From Ilumatobacteraceae bacterium (GTDB lineage Bacteria; Actinomycetota; Acidimicrobiia; Acidimicrobiales; Ilumatobacteraceae), in assembly GCA_025463305.1 (NCBI GenBank), contig JAOBWK010000019.1, positions 1 to 64,000 on the forward strand: a DNA stretch of 64,000 bases, given 5' to 3'. This document shows, in pieces, positions 1-8,613 of the stretch (positions within the stretch are counted from its first letter, which is position 1; each line of letters begins with the position of its first letter). The notes beneath the pieces are model-generated. The model had not been told where the DNA came from, searched no databases, and saw nothing but the letters and a program-made list of their open reading frames with translations. A program made the translations under genes and the position numbers.

Positions 1-75
1 CAGATCGAGTGCGCTGGGACCAGCTTGCTTCAGCTTTCGCGCTTCTTCGAAGCGGCGATGACGACCCTTCTTCAC
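1..75 (-). CDS. Small basic protein, N-terminal fragment (runs off window)
   Basis: A GTG start at 73-75 on the minus strand opens a frame that stays open to the window edge and gives 25 residues beginning MKKGRHRRFEEARKLK. The fragment is rich in Lys, Arg and Glu and its codons are actinobacterial in style. Short actinobacterial proteins of unknown function often begin with a similar basic helix, but no domain can be named from 25 residues. It lies downstream of korB on the same strand, with about 87 bases between. That both the frame and the start are real is inference. Confidence 0.4.
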   Translation of the reverse strand, partial: MKKGRHRRFEEARKLKQAGPSALDL

Positions 76-143
76 GGTAGGGCTCCGAATCTAGAGAAAA
101 TACATCGGGGTAGATCCTACCGCTTGCGGCACACAACCTGACG

Positions 144-162
144 GATCCGATCGGCGCGGATC
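144..162 (-). terminator. Possible hairpin after korB
   Basis: The 6-base inverted repeat CGGATC/GATCCG sits directly after the korB TAA stop (163-165). No clear U-tract follows on the minus strand, so this is only a weak terminator candidate and could instead be an operator-like palindrome upstream of the gene at 75. Confidence 0.25.
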
Positions 163-1212
163 TTACGTGACCTGCCACGTTCCGGCAGATCGGAGCAGAT
201 CCCGCAGGTCACCGGGGCCCTTCGTCGACGCCGCGGAGGCCAGCTGGCGGCCGACCATCGAACCGTAGTCGGCGCGTTCCACATCGCGGAAGACACCGAA
301 CGGCATCGGTGACCACGCACCGTTGTCCGAGCCCGCGGGTCCCCCGACGCCGCTCGAGAGGCGGGCCAAGGCGAAGGCCAGGCTGGGGTCCTCACGATGC
401 GCGTCGTGGACCAGCAGCGCGTCGACGCCGACGTCGGCGACCTCGACCAGCCGGAGCCGGCCGTCGGGTCCCATCACCACGCCGGCGTGCCCATCGACCC
501 CGAACCGGATCGGTTCGCCGTGGACGAGGTCGATCATCATCTCGGCGCGGTGCTTGCGGCCGGTGACCGGCTCGAACGCGTCGTCGTTGAACACGTTGCA
601 GTTCTGCAGGATCTCGACGAACGAGGCGCCTTGGTGGGCATGGGCCGCCCGGAAGGTCTCCATCATGTGCTTGCGGTCGAGGTCGTGGGTGCGCGCGACG
701 AAGGTCGCCTCGGCGCCGAGCGCGACGGCCAACGGGTTGAACGGATGGTCGATCGAGCCCATCGGGGTCGACTTGGTGACCTTGCCGAGCTCCGAGGTCG
801 GCGAGTACTGGCCCTTGGTGAGGCCGTAGATCCGGTTGTTGAACAGCAGGATCGTCAGGTTCACGTTGCGGCGCAGGGCGTGGATGAGGTGGTTGCCGCC
901 GATCGACAGCGCGTCGCCGTCGCCGGTGACCACCCACACGTCGAGGTCAGGGCGGGCGACGGCGATGCCCGTGGCGATCGCCGGGGCACGACCGTGGATG
1001 CTGTGGATGCCGTACGTCTCCATGTAGTACGGGAACCGGCTGGAGCAGCCGATGCCGGACACGAAAACCGTGTTCTCCGGCTTCACGCCGAGCTCGGGCA
1101 TCAGCGTCTGGACGGCGAGGAGGATGCCGTAGTCGCCGCAGCCCGGGCACCAGCGCACCTCCTGATCGCTGGTCCAGTCCTTCTTCGTCGTGAGAGGAAT
1201 GGTGTCGGTCAT
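163..1212 (-). CDS. korB: 2-oxoacid:ferredoxin oxidoreductase, beta subunit
   Basis: This is the thiamine-diphosphate subunit of a 2-oxoacid (probably 2-oxoglutarate):ferredoxin oxidoreductase, which oxidatively decarboxylates the 2-oxoacid to acyl-CoA and reduces ferredoxin in the cytosol. The 349-residue product has the family motif WCPGCGDYG near residue 21, the TPP-binding GDGDALSIGGNH near residues 97-108 and the paired Asn of LLFNN. Cys22, Cys25, Cys56 and Cys205 match the usual ligands of a 4Fe-4S cluster. The ATG at 1210-1212 overlaps the korA stop by 4 bases, so the two are translationally coupled. The frame is open further upstream but that part is antisense-like and poor in composition, so the coupled ATG is preferred. 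The substrate cannot be fixed from sequence; 2-oxoglutarate is typical for actinobacterial KorAB. Confidence 0.93.
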   Translation of the reverse strand: MTDTIPLTTKKDWTSDQEVRWCPGCGDYGILLAVQTLMPELGVKPENTVFVSGIGCSSRFPYYMETYGIHSIHGRAPAIATGIAVARPDLDVWVVTGDGDALSIGGNHLIHALRRNVNLTILLFNNRIYGLTKGQYSPTSELGKVTKSTPMGSIDHPFNPLAVALGAEATFVARTHDLDRKHMMETFRAAHAHQGASFVEILQNCNVFNDDAFEPVTGRKHRAEMMIDLVHGEPIRFGVDGHAGVVMGPDGRLRLVEVADVGVDALLVHDAHREDPSLAFALARLSSGVGGPAGSDNGAWSPMPFGVFRDVERADYGSMVGRQLASAASTKGPGDLRDLLRSAGTWQVT

Positions 1213-3119
1213 GACGCTCCCTTTCCATGGGCTCCGGGCGAACCGTTGAACGCGAAGGCTGCGGTGTCGAGCGCTGCCTCCAGCTCCGATGCCGTGAACG
1301 GCAACCCCTGCACCTTCGACACGCACTGGGCATCGACCAGGTACTCGGCGCGCACGATGCGCGTCAGCTGGCCGAGGTTGAGCTCCGGGACGAGGATCTT
1401 GCGGAACCCCCGCAGAACTTCGCCGAGGTTGGCCGGCAGCGGACTGAGGTGGACGAGGTGCACCCACGCCACCTTCATCCCGCGTCGTCGGCTGCGTTGC
1501 ACGGCGGCGTCGATCGCGGCCCACGTCGAGCCCCAGCCGAGGATGCAGATGTCGGCGTCGGCGTCGCCGACCACCTCGACCAGTGGGATGTCCTTGGCGA
1601 TGCCGGCGATCTTGGCAGCACGCAGGTGCACCATCCGCTCGTGGTTCTCCGGCGTGTAGTCGATGTCGCCGCTGCCGTCCTGCTTCTCCAACCCGCCGAC
1701 GCGGTGCATCAGGCCGACCGTTCCTGGAATCGCCCACGGACGGGCGAGGGTCTCTGCGTCGCGCAGGTACGGCCAGTACTCAGGGCTGCCGTCCGGCGCA
1801 GTGTGGTTCATCTCCGTCTGGAATGGCACCGAGATGTCGGGCAGCGAGTCGACGTCGGGCAGCAGCCACGGCTCGGAGCCGTTGGCGATGTAGCCGTCGC
1901 TCAGCAGGATCACCGGCGTCCGGTACTTCAGCGCGATCCGCGCCGCCTCGATGGCCGCGTGGAAGCAGTGGCTCGGGCTGTACGCGGCGACGATCGGCAG
2001 CGGCGCCTCGGCGTGCCGGCCGTACATCGCGATGTTCAGGTCGGCGGCCTCGGTCTTGGTCGGCAGACCGGTCGACGGTCCGCCGCGCTGGATGTCGATG
2101 AGCAGCATCGGCAGCTCCAGCGAGATCGCCAGGCTGACGGTCTCGCTCTTCAGCGCGACGCCCGGACCACTCGTGGTGGTGACGCCGAGGTGCCCGGCGA
2201 ACGCGGCACCCAGCGCCATCCCGGCGGCAGCGATCTCGTCCTCGGCCTGCACGGTGCGCACGCCGAAGTGCTTGTTCTTGGACAGCTCGTGAAGGATGTC
2301 CGAGGCCGGCGTGATCGGGTAGCTGCCGAGGAACACCGGCAGCTTGGCCAGCTGGCCGGCCGCGATCAGGCCCCACGCCAACGCCGTGTTGCCGGTGATG
2401 TTGGTGTAGTCCCCTGCGGGCATGTGCGCGGACTCGACCTGGTAGGCGTGGTCGAACAGCTCAGTGGTCTCGCCGAAGTGGTAGCCCGCGTTGAACGCGG
2501 CCGTGTTCGCGGCGCGCACGAGATCGTCGCGGAACTTCGTCGTGATCCACTCGAGAGTCGGGTCGCGCGGGCGCGAGAACAACCACGAGATCATCCCGAG
2601 CGCGAAGAAGTTCTTCGATCGTTCTGCATCTCGGTTCTTGACCCCCAGCGGCACCGTCGCCTGGATCGTCAGCGACGTCATCGGCACCTCGACGACCCGG
2701 TAGTTGTCGAGCGTTCCGTCCTCGAGCGGGTTCGTCGTGTACCCGACCTTGAGGAGGTCGCGCTCCACGAACGAGTCACGGTTGACGATGACGAGCCCAC
2801 CCTGTTCGAGCCGGCCGAGATCGGCCTTGAGCGCCGCCGGGTTCATCGCGATCAGCACGTTGGGCGCGTCGCCCGGCGTGGTGATGTCGTGATCGGAGAT
2901 GTGGACCTGGAAGCTGGAGACCCCGTTCACCGTGCCCGCTGGGGCGCGGATCTCGGCGGGGAAGTCCGGCAACGTCGACAGATCGTTGCCGAAGATCGCA
3001 CTGGACGAGGTGAACCGGTCACCCGTCAGCTGCATGCCGTCCCCTGAGTCACCGGCGAAGCGGACGACCACGCGAGTGATCGTCTCGGCGTCCGGCTTCC
3101 GTTCGACCGTGTCGGTCAT
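1209..3119 (-). CDS. korA: 2-oxoacid:ferredoxin oxidoreductase, alpha subunit (gamma-alpha fusion)
   Basis: This is the large partner of KorB. The 636-residue protein starts with the gamma domain (residues about 15-200, beginning RFAGDSGDGMQLTG) and continues with the alpha pyrimidine-binding domain, shown by GSYPITPASDI near residue 265 and TTTSGPGVALK near 315. This gamma-alpha order in one chain is the usual form in actinobacteria and other KorAB enzymes. The start ATG (3117-3119) is preceded by a GGGGG-containing ribosome binding site. korA and korB form a two-gene operon transcribed away from the alpha-glucosidase gene. In aerobic actinobacteria KorAB can replace or supplement 2-oxoglutarate dehydrogenase; that use here is inference. 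Confidence 0.93.
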   Translation of the reverse strand: MTDTVERKPDAETITRVVVRFAGDSGDGMQLTGDRFTSSSAIFGNDLSTLPDFPAEIRAPAGTVNGVSSFQVHISDHDITTPGDAPNVLIAMNPAALKADLGRLEQGGLVIVNRDSFVERDLLKVGYTTNPLEDGTLDNYRVVEVPMTSLTIQATVPLGVKNRDAERSKNFFALGMISWLFSRPRDPTLEWITTKFRDDLVRAANTAAFNAGYHFGETTELFDHAYQVESAHMPAGDYTNITGNTALAWGLIAAGQLAKLPVFLGSYPITPASDILHELSKNKHFGVRTVQAEDEIAAAGMALGAAFAGHLGVTTTSGPGVALKSETVSLAISLELPMLLIDIQRGGPSTGLPTKTEAADLNIAMYGRHAEAPLPIVAAYSPSHCFHAAIEAARIALKYRTPVILLSDGYIANGSEPWLLPDVDSLPDISVPFQTEMNHTAPDGSPEYWPYLRDAETLARPWAIPGTVGLMHRVGGLEKQDGSGDIDYTPENHERMVHLRAAKIAGIAKDIPLVEVVGDADADICILGWGSTWAAIDAAVQRSRRRGMKVAWVHLVHLSPLPANLGEVLRGFRKILVPELNLGQLTRIVRAEYLVDAQCVSKVQGLPFTASELEAALDTAAFAFNGSPGAHGKGAS

Positions 3120-3233
3120 CGGATACCCCCTTGATGTCGGGGCGACGTTGCCCCGGGCGTGCCGAGCCCCCGCTCGTCACAGACCGGAACATACACCCGC
3201 GCGCCCATTGCCCGGACACATAGGGTGCGAGCC

Positions 3234-4766
3234 ATGGCACCGTGGTGGCAGTCGAAGGCCGTGTACCAGATCTACCCGCGCAGCTTCGCCGACGGCAACG
3301 GCGACGGCGTCGGCGACCTGCTCGGCATCCGCAACCGGCTCGACCACCTGCAGTGGCTCGGCGTCGAGGTGATCTGGCTGTCCCCCGTGTTCCGCTCCCC
3401 GATGGCCGACTTCGGCTACGACGTCAGCGACTACTGCGACATCGATCCCGTGTTCGGCACGCTCGCCGACATGGACGCGCTCATCGCCGACTGCCACGCG
3501 CGGGGCATGCACCTGATGCTCGACTGGGTGCCGAACCACACCAGCGACCAGCACCCGTGGTTCGTCGAGAGCCGCACCAGCCGCGACAACCCGAAGGCCG
3601 ACTGGTACGTGTGGCGCGACGAACCCGCCAACAACTGGCTCGCGGCGTTCCCCAAGGGCGAGCCCGCGTGGGAGCACGACGCCACCCGCGACCAGTGGTA
3701 CCTGCGCTGCTTCCTGCGCGAGCAGCCCGACCTCGACTGGGACAACCCCGAGGTCGAGGCCGCGATGCACGACACCCTCCGGTTCTGGCTCGACCGCGGG
3801 GTCGACGGGTTCCGGATGGACGTGGTCCACCTGATCGGCAAGCAGCTCGATCAGGACGATCCCGAGCGAGCGGTGGCCAAGGGCGTCAGCCACGTGCCGT
3901 TCAACGACGTGCCGGTCACCCACGAGCGCCTGCGCCGGATCCGCAGCATCCTCGACGGCTACGACGGTGACCGGGCCTGCGTCGGCGAGGTCTACCTGCT
4001 CGACGAGGCGAAGATGGCCACCTACTACGGCGACCACGACGAGCTCAACCTCTCGTTCAACTTCAGCTTCCTGTGGGCGCCGTGGAGCGCCGCGGCGCTG
4101 CGCGAGAAGATCACCGCGACGCTGTCGATCCTGCAACCGCTGGATGCCTGGCCGTCGTGGGTGCTGTCCAACCACGATGTGCCGCGCCACCGCCAGCGCT
4201 ACGGCGGCCGTGAGGACGACGCCTGCGTCGCCGCGGTGATGCTGCTCACCCTGCCCGGCACTCCGTTCATGTACCAGGGTGAGGAGCTGGGGCTCATCGA
4301 CGCGATCGTCCCGCCGGAGCGCATCGTCGACCAGGACGGGCGCGACGGCTGCCGGGCGCCGATCCCGTGGACCAACGCCGCCGATCACGGTTGGCCGCAT
4401 GATCCGTGGCTGCCGTTCGTGGCGGACGCGGATGTTCGCAACGCCGGTGCGCTCGAGATGGAGCCCGACTCGATCCTCAACCTCTACCGCAGGCTCCTCC
4501 ACGTCCGCCGCGATCACGCCGCGCTGCAGACCGGTGCCTTCGAGATGATCGACCGCACCGACGACGTGCTCGCGTACCGCCGCCGGTCACCGATCCACGG
4601 CGACGCGCGGACCTACGTCGTCGCGCTCAACCTCGGCGACGGACCCGCCGAGGTGCCCGAGATCGAGGGCGCCCAGGTCCTCGTGTCGACGGTGGCATGG
4701 GACGCGACGGCGCCCGCGTCGTCCACGCTCGCCGAACATGCCGCGGTGGTCGTGGTGCAGGCGTGA
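3234..4766 (+). CDS. GH13 family alpha-glucosidase / oligosaccharide hydrolase
   Basis: This is a retaining glycoside hydrolase of family 13, most like the alpha-glucosidase/oligo-1,6-glucosidase/trehalose synthase group, probably cytosolic because no signal peptide is seen. The N-terminus has the typical VYQIYPRSFADGNGDG stretch. The four conserved regions are present: DWVPNHTS (about 97-104), GFRMDVVH with nucleophile Asp196, GEVYLL with acid/base Glu252, and LSNHDVPR with transition-state Asp315. The length of 510 residues fits the family. The ATG at 3234 is chosen because the longer frame enters the divergent promoter region and korA lies opposite. Substrate (maltose, isomaltose, sucrose or trehalose) cannot be decided. 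Confidence 0.92.
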   Translation: MAPWWQSKAVYQIYPRSFADGNGDGVGDLLGIRNRLDHLQWLGVEVIWLSPVFRSPMADFGYDVSDYCDIDPVFGTLADMDALIADCHARGMHLMLDWVPNHTSDQHPWFVESRTSRDNPKADWYVWRDEPANNWLAAFPKGEPAWEHDATRDQWYLRCFLREQPDLDWDNPEVEAAMHDTLRFWLDRGVDGFRMDVVHLIGKQLDQDDPERAVAKGVSHVPFNDVPVTHERLRRIRSILDGYDGDRACVGEVYLLDEAKMATYYGDHDELNLSFNFSFLWAPWSAAALREKITATLSILQPLDAWPSWVLSNHDVPRHRQRYGGREDDACVAAVMLLTLPGTPFMYQGEELGLIDAIVPPERIVDQDGRDGCRAPIPWTNAADHGWPHDPWLPFVADADVRNAGALEMEPDSILNLYRRLLHVRRDHAALQTGAFEMIDRTDDVLAYRRRSPIHGDARTYVVALNLGDGPAEVPEIEGAQVLVSTVAWDATAPASSTLAEHAAVVVVQA

Positions 4767-4770
4767 CAAC

Positions 4771-5535
4771 ATGGCGCCCATGGGTCGCATCGTTGCACTG
4801 CTGAACCAGAAGGGCGGCGTGGGCAAGACCACCGTCACCCTCGGACTCGCGTCGGCCGCGGCCGAGGCAGGCCACCGGGTGCTGGTGGTCGACATCGATC
4901 CCCAGGCATCGAGCACGTGGGTGCTCGGCATCGATCCCGAGACCGTCGAGGTCTCGACGGCCGAGGTCATCGGCAAGGCCGGAGCGCAGGACGCGATCTT
5001 CGAATCGGCGTGGAGCGAGCTGATCCACGTGATGCCCGCCTCGAGCCGCCTGCAGGCCCGCGAGCACGGCAAGCCGAAGCGGCTGCGCGAGGCGCTCCAC
5101 CAGGTCGCCGAGCACTACGACGCCGTGCTGATCGACTGCCCGCCGAGCCTCGGCAACCTCACCACGAGCGGGCTCACCGCAGCCGATCACGCAGTGATCG
5201 TGGTCGAGCCGTCGGCGCTCGGCCTGCGCGGCATCTCCGCCGTCGCCGACGTCATCGACGAGGTGTGGGACGAGCACAACGCCGAGCTGGAGCTTGCGGG
5301 CGTGATCGTCAACAAGGTGCCGGCGGTGTCCGGCGAGGCCGATCGCCGCTACGAGGAGCTGACCAAGATCGTCGGCAAGAAGGCCGTCTGGCAGCCGACG
5401 ATCCCCCAGCGCGTCATCGTCAACCAGGCCGTCGGCGAGCGTCGGCCGATCCACGCCTACGGCGCACGATCGCTCGAGGTGTCCTCCGCGTTCGATCAGC
5501 TCTGGAAGCGCCTGAGAAAGCTGACCAAGGACTAG
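4771..5535 (+). CDS. ParA/MinD-family ATPase
   Basis: The 254-residue product is a ParA-type P-loop ATPase with the deviant Walker A motif NQKGGVGKTT at residues about 12-21 (9-18 from the inner ATG at 4780), Walker A' as VVDIDPQAS and the DCPPSLG segment of Walker B. ParA proteins dimerise on ATP and move DNA or protein cargo. No parB or chromosome-origin genes are nearby, so it is an orphan ParA whose cargo is unknown; a role in chromosome or protein positioning is inference. Either ATG 4771 or ATG 4780 is possible. The TAG stop shares the sequence CTAG with the stop of the convergent RNase D gene, so the two genes overlap by 4 bases at their 3' ends. Confidence 0.88.
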   Translation: MAPMGRIVALLNQKGGVGKTTVTLGLASAAAEAGHRVLVVDIDPQASSTWVLGIDPETVEVSTAEVIGKAGAQDAIFESAWSELIHVMPASSRLQAREHGKPKRLREALHQVAEHYDAVLIDCPPSLGNLTTSGLTAADHAVIVVEPSALGLRGISAVADVIDEVWDEHNAELELAGVIVNKVPAVSGEADRRYEELTKIVGKKAVWQPTIPQRVIVNQAVGERRPIHAYGARSLEVSSAFDQLWKRLRKLTKD

Positions 5536-6731
5536 AGCAGGGCGTCGACGTCCAGTTCGCCGGTGTCGTCGATGACACCGCCGCTCGAGTCGGGAACCGG
5601 GAACAGCTTCAGCCCGCCGCGGCCGTCGAACGTGAGGCCGGCGCGCCCGTCGACGAGACGGGTGATGTTGTCGCCGAGCAGCTCGGCCCGCCAGCCGTTG
5701 GCCAGCCGGGCATCGGGGTCCTTGCGGAGCAGGCTGATGATGTCGCCACGTGTGCCGAGCAACGCCGTGTCGATCTTCTCTTGACGGGCCAGTTCGCTGA
5801 CCCATGCGGACACGAGCGTGATGGCCGGGCGCAGGCTGCGGTCGAGCTCGTCGCCCTCCGCGGCAGGGATCGGGATCTCCTCGCGGAGGCCGTCCTGCAC
5901 CGCAGCGATGATCTCCTTGCCGAGGTTGCCGCGCCAGTGCCGTTCGTCGATGCCGCGCGCCTGGGCGAGCTCTTCCACCGTGCGCGGCTGCTTCTGGGAG
6001 ATGCCGAGGATGGCCAGGTCGGGCAGGATCTGGCGCACCGGAGAGTCCACCGCCATCGCTCGCCGTTCGCGCCACGACGCGATGGCACGGGCCACGCCGC
6101 GGGCGCGCGGCTTGAGCATCCGCACGTCCTTGAGGCGCAGCCAGGCGCCGTCGGGATCGGTGCCGCTCGCCGGCTTCAGGCGCAGCTCCTCGCACGCGGC
6201 CTCGACCCACGAGAGCCGGCCCGCGGCTTCGAGCTGGGCGACGAGACGGTCCTGCAGCTCGAGCAGGTTGGCGACGTCGCTCGCCGCGTAGGTGCGCTGA
6301 TCCTCGGTGAGCGGCCGGCGCAGCCAGTCGGTGAGCCGGTCGCCCTTCGGCACGCTGATCTTCAGCTCGCCCTGCATCAGGTTGGCGAGCGACGGCGTGC
6401 CGTAGCCGACGAAGCCGGCGGCGAGCTGGGTGTCGAACAGGTGCTTCGGGATGGTGCCGCACGAGTGGGTGAGCACGTCGAGGTCCTGCTGCGCGGCGTG
6501 CATGACGCAGACCACGTCGCTCTCGAGCAGCGGGCGAAGCGCGGTGACGTCGACCGCGAGCGGATCGACGAGCGCGATCCCACCCGGCCAGGCGAACTGG
6601 GCGAGCGCGAGCTTCGGGAAGTACGTGCGCTCGCGGTGGAACTCGGAATCGAAGGCGTAGCGCGGTTCAGCGAGCAGCGTGTCGACGAGATCGACGAGTT
6701 CGGGCTGGGTCGCGATCCACGCGTAGTTCAC
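5532..6731 (-). CDS. rnd: Ribonuclease D
   Basis: This is a DEDDy 3'-5' exoribonuclease of the RNase D family, expected to trim tRNA precursors and other stable RNAs. The 399-residue product has ExoI as FDSEFHRERTY (Asp28, Glu30), ExoII as HAAQQDLDVL and ExoIII as YAASDVANL. A helical region around residues 210-290 fits the HRDC domain. The GTG start at 6729-6731 overlaps the rhodanese stop (6728-6730) in the pattern GTGA, so the genes are probably coupled. The longer frame above this GTG reads into the rhodanese gene in another frame and has antisense-like Arg/Gly-rich composition, so it is not used. Confidence 0.9.
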   Translation of the reverse strand: MNYAWIATQPELVDLVDTLLAEPRYAFDSEFHRERTYFPKLALAQFAWPGGIALVDPLAVDVTALRPLLESDVVCVMHAAQQDLDVLTHSCGTIPKHLFDTQLAAGFVGYGTPSLANLMQGELKISVPKGDRLTDWLRRPLTEDQRTYAASDVANLLELQDRLVAQLEAAGRLSWVEAACEELRLKPASGTDPDGAWLRLKDVRMLKPRARGVARAIASWRERRAMAVDSPVRQILPDLAILGISQKQPRTVEELAQARGIDERHWRGNLGKEIIAAVQDGLREEIPIPAAEGDELDRSLRPAITLVSAWVSELARQEKIDTALLGTRGDIISLLRKDPDARLANGWRAELLGDNITRLVDGRAGLTFDGRGGLKLFPVPDSSGGVIDDTGELDVDALL

Positions 6732-7063
6732 GTGGGCAAGTCTCCCTCGACGACCGGCCGACCGCTCATCGTCCAGGCCATCGTGCCGCCCGTGACGTTG
6801 ACGACGTCGAGCCCTTCGCCGGACAGGAACTCGCACGCGCGCATGCTCCTGCCGCCGGACTTGCAGATGACGTACGTCGGTCCGTCGCCGCTGAACGCGT
6901 CGACGTTGTCGGGCACCGTGCCGAGCACCACCAGGCGCGCCCCGGGGACGTGGCCACTCTCGTACTCGTCCACCTCGCGGACATCGATCAGTCGCGCCGA
7001 CGTGCCGTCGATGGAACCGAGCTGGTCCGCGAGCTCGTCGATGCTGATCTCGGATATCGCCAT
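6728..7063 (-). CDS. Rhodanese-like sulfurtransferase domain protein
   Basis: This 111-residue single-domain rhodanese has the IDVREVDEYESGHVPGA segment (about residues 26-42) and the active-site loop CKSGGRS with the catalytic Cys at about residue 67. Such small proteins move sulfane sulfur, but the acceptor is unknown. Single-domain rhodaneses are often near molybdenum cofactor or sulfur genes, and mobA is the next gene upstream, about 24 bases away on the same strand. A clear ribosome binding site (GGAGAGGAG) precedes the ATG at 7061-7063. Confidence 0.9.
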   Translation of the reverse strand: MAISEISIDELADQLGSIDGTSARLIDVREVDEYESGHVPGARLVVLGTVPDNVDAFSGDGPTYVICKSGGRSMRACEFLSGEGLDVVNVTGGTMAWTMSGRPVVEGDLPT

Positions 7064-7087
7064 GGTGTGCTCCTCTCCATGGGCACG

Positions 7088-7660
7088 CTACTCACTGAGC
7101 AGGTCCTCCGGGGTGTTCACGTTGGCGAGGGCGTGCGAGCCGACGGCGACCTCGATCACCTCGACCAGATCGAGCGCGCGGTGCACGGCGCGCTCCCCCG
7201 CCGTGAAGGCTGCCGACAGCACCGGCGCGGTCGCCGGCGCCCACAGCGCGAACAACGGCTCGACGCGATCGGTGCGACCGACGACCGCCACAGGACGGCC
7301 GTCGCCAGCGGCGCCCCCACACGCATCGACGTACGCGTCGACCAGCGCGAGCACCGACGCCGCGTCGAGCCACGGCAGGTCGCAGGCCACGACGAGCGCT
7401 GGTCCGGGCGAGGCCGCAGCGAGCGCCGTCAGGATCCCGCCGAGCGGCCCGTCGCCGGGATGCAGATCGACCACGACATCCAGACCCGCCGCGAGGTGCG
7501 TCGGACCGACGGCCACCACCCGTTCGAGGCCGGCAGCGGACAACGCCGCGGCGACCCGGCGCGCCATCGCGATGCCGTCGACCTCCAGCGTCGCCTTGTC
7601 GCGGCCCATCCGCGAGCTGCGGCCGCCCACGAGCACGGCGCCGAGGACCGCGTCCGACAT
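7088..7660 (-). CDS. mobA: Molybdenum cofactor guanylyltransferase
   Basis: MobA transfers GMP from GTP to molybdopterin to form the guanine dinucleotide cofactor. The 190-residue protein carries the nucleotidyltransferase signature LVGGRSSRMGRDKATL at residues about 10-25 and the metal-binding ACDLPWLD near 93-100. The length matches MobA. The ATG at 7658-7660 is used because the signature starts only eight residues later, as is typical; the longer frame enters the neighbouring DUF3151 gene in antisense-like composition. The gene lies between the DUF3151 gene and the rhodanese on the minus strand and may share their transcript. Confidence 0.85.
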   Translation of the reverse strand: MSDAVLGAVLVGGRSSRMGRDKATLEVDGIAMARRVAAALSAAGLERVVAVGPTHLAAGLDVVVDLHPGDGPLGGILTALAAASPGPALVVACDLPWLDAASVLALVDAYVDACGGAAGDGRPVAVVGRTDRVEPLFALWAPATAPVLSAAFTAGERAVHRALDLVEVIEVAVGSHALANVNTPEDLLSE

Positions 7661-7685
7661 GGTGTGGGGCCGAGGTACGGACACG

Positions 7686-8129
7686 TCAGCCGGTGGTGGG
7701 GATGCCGGACGGATCGAGCTGGAGGATGAACAGGCTGATCCGCTCGGCCTCGTCGGTCTCGCCGATCTCGTCCGCCATCTGGCCGAGTCCGCGCAGCGCG
7801 CGCAGGAACCCGCGGTTGGTCTCCGCGGTCCAGCGGACGTAGCCCGAACCCTTCCAGCCGTTGGCGCGCAGTGCGTCGAGGCCGCGGTGGTAGCCGACGC
7901 GGTAGGCCGCGTAGCGCTCGATGGTGTCGCGGCCGAGATCGCCGAGGCGGGCCCAGGCATCGACGTAACGGGGCCACTTCGCCACCACGGCGGCGACGGC
8001 GGCGCGCCGATCGCCCGACTCCAGCGCGAGCGCGTGCTGCAGGGCGAGGCCGGCCTCGGGCTCCGGGGCGGGCAGCACCGTCGTGGGCGGGCCCGACGTG
8101 TACAGGTTGATCTGGCGGTTGTCGCTCAT
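7686..8129 (-). CDS. DUF3151 family protein
   Basis: The 147-residue product matches the actinobacterial DUF3151 pattern: a proline-rich start, a middle helical repeat of TPR-like feel, the segment YRVGYHRGLDALRANGWKG and a later ETNRGFLRAL. The function of this family is not known; it is cytosolic and conserved in actinobacteria. It precedes mobA by 25 bases on the same strand. Upstream is the junction with the phage remnant, so its original upstream neighbour and promoter may have been lost or changed. Confidence 0.8.
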   Translation of the reverse strand: MSDNRQINLYTSGPPTTVLPAPEPEAGLALQHALALESGDRRAAVAAVVAKWPRYVDAWARLGDLGRDTIERYAAYRVGYHRGLDALRANGWKGSGYVRWTAETNRGFLRALRGLGQMADEIGETDEAERISLFILQLDPSGIPTTG

Positions 8130-8138
8130 CGGGCCACG

Positions 8139-8430
8139 CTACGGGCTCACGGTTGGGTGCGCGTGCCGGCGCCCCGCGCAGCGTCGACGCGCGGGGTGCC
8201 GTGGCCGCGGCGCAGCGCGGCGCGGCGATGAACCCGTACACGGGCGCGGGCGGCGCGACCGGTGCGTCCTCGTACCCGAGGTCGTCCCAGAACGCCTGCC
8301 AGCTGGGGAAGGCGTCGTGGTAGCCACCGTCGGTCCACGGCTCGGCCATCCGCAGCTTGCCGTCGCCGAGTGCCGGTTCGAGCAACGGCGTCTGGTACCA
8401 GTAGAGCGGAGCGCGCCGCTGGAAGTAGAT
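8139..8430 (-). pseudogene. 3' remnant of a high-GC host gene fused to phage terminase
   Basis: On the minus strand the frame of the truncated terminase continues without a stop into about 75 residues that look like real host protein, with high-GC third positions and a composition rich in Trp, Tyr and Asp (for example PLYWYQTPLLEP, SWQAFWDDLGYED and VYGFIAAP). I do not recognise the family. The expected stop is missing: the frame runs on through the DUF3151 gene to 7429. A hairpin near 8175-8205 (arms CCCCGCGC/GCGCGGGG) probably marks the old gene end. The parent gene seems to have lost its 5' part and its stop at the phage junction. Confidence 0.5.
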
Positions 8431-8613
8431 GCCATAGCGGGTCCTCGGGAACTGCCGAGCCATCGATAGGAAGACGGTGGCCATGCCGTAGCTCTTGGCG
8501 GTCGACATCGCTCCCCCGGTGAGGATGTTCCGGTGGATGCCGCCCTTGATGGCCTTGATCGCCTCCCATTGCTTGGGGGTCGGCGCGAACGTCCTAGTCG
8601 GAGCTTCCGCCAT
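8430..8613 (-). pseudogene. Terminase large subunit, N-terminal fragment
   Basis: The ATG at 8611-8613 opens a frame whose first 55-60 residues resemble the start of a phage large terminase: a KQWEAIKAI adenine-binding-type segment, then the P-loop-like GGAMSTAKSYG, a divergent Walker A with Ala before the Lys. The start overlaps the end of the small terminase gene by 20 bases, the normal order of a packaging operon. After about MARQFPRTRYG (near 8430-8440) the protein changes to host-like sequence, so the rest of the ATPase and all of the nuclease domain are absent. It cannot be a working packaging motor. Confidence 0.65.

Noticed and set aside
4917..8231. 1104-residue plus-strand ORF
   Set aside because: Runs across ParA in a wrong frame and antisense to RNase D, rhodanese, mobA and DUF3151; no family features.
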